DNA of 64,000 bases, taken from the NCBI RefSeq assembly GCF_014203115.1, contig NZ_JACHIJ010000004.1:558001-622000 (forward strand), read 5' to 3'. The stretch comes from Afipia massiliensis. GTDB taxonomy: Bacteria > Pseudomonadota > Alphaproteobacteria > Rhizobiales > Xanthobacteraceae. A program made the translations under genes and the position numbers. Each line of letters begins with the position of its first letter. Position 1 is the first letter of the stretch. Of this stretch, positions 61,617-64,000 are shown piece by piece. Below the pieces are notes generated by a model that did no database searches, was not told the origin of the DNA, and worked only from the letters and a program-made list of their open reading frames with translations.

Positions 61617-63716
61617 CTAGACAAACCAGAAATCGTCCGGACCAAAGTTGGTCAGCGTCGCCTTCTGGATTTCAACAGAGCTATGCTCATCGCGCGTGAT
61701 GACAACGCTGGTGCCAACCTGACTCATATGTGATTGCACGGCTGCGAAATCGGCAAATACCGATTTGTCGAACTGAATGACGTCCTCGGTGCCGAAGCCG
61801 TCGTGGAACTGGCCGACGATGTCTTTGCCGAAGTTCGCTGCGAACACGAACGTGTCGCTGCCGTTGCCGCCGTGCAGATAGTCATTGCCCGCACCGCCGG
61901 TCATCACGTCGTTGCTGTTCTCGCCGAACAGATAATCATTGCCGGTGCCCCCACGGAGCAGGTCGTTGCCGTCACCGCCATACATCTTGACCGTTTCCGG
62001 TCCTCCCGTCAGCGTATCCTGACCAGCGCCGCCATAGATGACATCCTTGCCGCCGCCTCCGGCGATGGAGTCATTGCCATCATCGCCGTGGAGCTTGTCA
62101 TCGCCCAATCCTCCGCTGATGGAATCATTACCCGCGCCACCATGAATGACATCCTGCCCCGGGCCGCCTTCAAGCGCGTCATCGTCGGTGACCGATCCGA
62201 AGAACATGTCCTGCCGGCCGCTCGTATCGTAATGGATCGCCTTGTTCTGATAGAGATTCCATGTGCCGGGCGAACTGGGATTGACGCCGTCCGCAGCCGT
62301 CAGATGTTCGCCGTTCACAGCGATATCCTTGATGTAAAGATTGCGGTCGCCGCCGCTGGTCACCTGGTCATTGACGAATGCGAAATCGAGACTCACCACG
62401 CTCGCCGGATTCTGAAAGGTGAAGCTGTAGGTCTGATACTCGGATGGATTGGCCGCGGCGTGGAATTCGACGGTATCGCCAACCGGCTGGCCGTTGACCA
62501 GCACCTGCATCTTTGCCCCGACGCCATCGACCAGCGGGCTAAAGCCGGTCACGGTGATGGCGGAGGTCTCGAGTCGTGGAATCACATCGGGTCCGCCGCT
62601 GATTGTATCGTTGCCGCCGCCGCCACGAATGACGTCATTGCCGACGCCACCGGACAACACGTCATTCCCGCCGCCGACGTCGATCAGATCGGCCGACGGC
62701 GATCCCGCGATCGTCAGTCCCGGCGGCTGATGCTGTCCGCCGAACCAGTCTGTGATGAGCTGCCCGGCAGGCTTGCCCATCGGCGAGTAGCCCGTGGGCG
62801 AGTAGGCATTGTCCGGGTCCCAGTCCCAGATGTGCGCGCCCTTGAACCAGCTCCCGCCATGCGCACCCCACACCTGAAAGAACGCATCGAATGCATCGCG
62901 CTGTTCCTGCACATCCTGCGTGCTGCTTCCGGTCCACCCTCCAGGCGCGATATTGGTGCCATCGACGCTGCGATAACCGGTTTCGGTGAACAGCAACGGC
63001 TTGCCGTGTTCCACAGCGAGCGCGTGCATGAATTCCACCGGCGACTTGTGATCCATCGCGGCGGCCCAGTAATCGTTGGCCGACACGTTGTTCCATGCCG
63101 CAACCATCTCATCCACGGTCGGGTCCGTCTTGGTGGTCAGCGGCGGATACGCGTTGACTCCGATCACGTCGACCTGGTCCCAAAAACCGACATGGATCGC
63201 TTCATCGGTGGCCGCGCCATAGGTCAGTTCACCGTGATAGACGGACCGCAAGGAATCGACGAGATCGGCCCAGTAGCCGCGATACTGCTCGCCCGACAGT
63301 TTGCTCAACTCGTTGCCGATCGAGAGCATTTCCACGCCCGATTGCTCGGCGATGCGCGCGAGATCCAGCATTTCCGCCTTGTAGGAGGCGAAAAAAGCGC
63401 CGACGTCGCTCGGCCTGAGTTCGTGCGCACTTGTTCCATCGAGGCCGCTCAACATCGGCTTGAGCAGAACGGACAGGCCCAGCGCATGAGCATCGGCGAT
63501 TGTGGCGGCGATAATCGCGTCGCTTTCTGTCTTGCCGGGATCGGCAATCACCTCATTCGAGGTCATGCTGGCGGTAAAAAGCCGGGGTGCTATCGAGATC
63601 GCGTTGGCGTTTGTCGCCGCCAGACCCTGCATCGCGCTCTGCGCGGCACCCGTACGAAACTCGCCATTCCAGTCGGATTTGAATCCAAATCCCTGAATAT
63701 CGAAGACACCTGCCAT
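61617..63716 (-). CDS. RTX glycoside hydrolase (GH113-like) with carbohydrate-binding insert
   Basis: 699 residues, no N-terminal signal (type I secretion expected). Residues 1-330: TIM barrel with FGFKSDWNGEFRT, acid/base Glu136 in IGNELS, VDVIGVNAYPPL, nucleophile Glu245 in FTETGYRS and WDWDPDNAY, resembling GH113 mannanases. 345-375: short RTX block. 385-475: beta domain like the calcium-dependent CBM60 type (MQVLVNGQPVGD, GDRNLYIKDIAVNGE). 515-625: about ten GGxGxDxIx repeats. C-terminal secretion-signal region to 699. No T1SS genes nearby. SD GGAGTG. Confidence 0.9.
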   Translation of the reverse strand: MAGVFDIQGFGFKSDWNGEFRTGAAQSAMQGLAATNANAISIAPRLFTASMTSNEVIADPGKTESDAIIAATIADAHALGLSVLLKPMLSGLDGTSAHELRPSDVGAFFASYKAEMLDLARIAEQSGVEMLSIGNELSKLSGEQYRGYWADLVDSLRSVYHGELTYGAATDEAIHVGFWDQVDVIGVNAYPPLTTKTDPTVDEMVAAWNNVSANDYWAAAMDHKSPVEFMHALAVEHGKPLLFTETGYRSVDGTNIAPGGWTGSSTQDVQEQRDAFDAFFQVWGAHGGSWFKGAHIWDWDPDNAYSPTGYSPMGKPAGQLITDWFGGQHQPPGLTIAGSPSADLIDVGGGNDVLSGGVGNDVIRGGGGNDTISGGPDVIPRLETSAITVTGFSPLVDGVGAKMQVLVNGQPVGDTVEFHAAANPSEYQTYSFTFQNPASVVSLDFAFVNDQVTSGGDRNLYIKDIAVNGEHLTAADGVNPSSPGTWNLYQNKAIHYDTSGRQDMFFGSVTDDDALEGGPGQDVIHGGAGNDSISGGLGDDKLHGDDGNDSIAGGGGKDVIYGGAGQDTLTGGPETVKMYGGDGNDLLRGGTGNDYLFGENSNDVMTGGAGNDYLHGGNGSDTFVFAANFGKDIVGQFHDGFGTEDVIQFDKSVFADFAAVQSHMSQVGTSVVITRDEHSSVEIQKATLTNFGPDDFWFV

Positions 63717-63954
63717 GACGTCACTCCATTCGCGAAGCTTGCAGGCATTCTGCACCGGTCATTCCGTCAAAGATCGGTCCAACGAATGACGAAATGAAGA
63801 TTTCTGAATCGCGATCTCAAACGGCTGTTTCAAAGCGGGAGGCGTCAGGTGCTACGCACTAACTTGCGTCCTCGCCGGTCCCGACACTTGCCGAGACCTC
63901 CGCGCGTATCTAACTTTCGTAAAGTTTTCTTGCGGTTATTCCGGAGGCTGCCCC

Positions 63955-64000
63955 ATGCTTGACGCCGCATACAAGGCGTTATCCCAGATCCTGTCGCCGC
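63955..64000 (+). CDS. start of a gene, possibly EI24/CysZ-type membrane protein (runs off window)
   Basis: ATG 63955 preceded by CCGGAGG (spacing 7). The visible residues MLDAAYKALSQILSP resemble the start of EI24-domain (sulfate transporter-like) proteins in related genomes, recalled from memory and based on only 15 residues. Divergent from the RTX gene over 238 bases in which I see no other feature. Confidence 0.4.
   Translation, partial: MLDAAYKALSQILSP

Noticed and set aside
61734-63797. 687-codon open frame on the plus strand
   Set aside because: Antisense to the RTX glycosidase; produced by the Gly/Asp repeat codons.

Overview
The window is 64 kb of GC-rich alphaproteobacterial chromosome. 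Gene content and order point to the Nitrobacteraceae/Bradyrhizobiaceae (Bradyrhizobium, Rhodopseudomonas, Afipia, Oligotropha, Nitrobacter). Supporting signs are mdh-sucC-sucD-sucA in one run, a ccmABCDG cluster beside acnA, rnd-lptC-lptA-lptB-rpoN-hpf-ptsN, DUF2794, DUF1150 next to Hsp20, FYDLN-type TIGR02300, a ROSE thermometer before hsp20, and many short palindromic repeats between genes. The genus cannot be fixed from the sequence alone. Most of the window is core metabolism and cell biology; no prophage, plasmid or canonical IS element is visible.

Layout: 1-6.4 kb (minus) holds TCA-cycle genes (sucA partial, sucD, sucC, mdh), zapE and thpR. 6.5-10.7 kb has a tesA-like esterase divergent from an ABC ATPase/permease pair (ybbA-ybbP type), as in E. 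coli. 10.9-16.7 kb has a Bax-inhibitor membrane protein, a GNAT, DUF2794, a candidate sRNA, DUF1223 and acnA. 17-19.9 kb is the cytochrome c maturation operon ccmABCDG. 19.9-23.9 kb has an MBL-fold protein, a secreted helix-hairpin-helix protein, yciB, ftsY and an RluA-type pseudouridine synthase. 25-29.5 kb has rpsA, cmk, aroA and TIGR02300. 29.5-35.9 kb has tRNA-Ala(GGC), a CaiB-type CoA transferase and a ugp-type ABC importer interrupted by a VOC gene. 36-36.8 kb is the heat-shock pair hsp20-DUF1150. 37.8-44.3 kb is ptsN-hpf-rpoN-lptBAC-rnd. 44.4-50.4 kb is mixed housekeeping (DUF930, tRNA-Leu(CAG), NDUFA9-like, uppP, GST, queG, NTF2-like, hydrolase). 50.7-57.9 kb is translation (infC with an ATT start, rpmI, rplT, pheS, pheT) with DoxX, two secreted paralogues and a DUF559 nuclease lodged between pheS and pheT. 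58-64 kb is more accessory: FkbM methyltransferase, Tat-exported amine oxidase, YiiX-like hydrolase, a large RTX glycosidase and the start of one more gene.

The less ordinary layer is the repeats. There are two inverted ~392-bp non-coding copies 12.4 kb apart with a covarying hairpin, several palindromic repeat families, and a DUF559 gene bounded by ~36-bp inverted palindromes. The inner edge of one of these supplies the gene's ribosome binding site and the other encodes its C-terminus. Regulatory RNA signals include the ROSE element, a terminator-like hairpin ending two bases before the likely pheS start, and a terminated structured transcript candidate near 13.0 kb.
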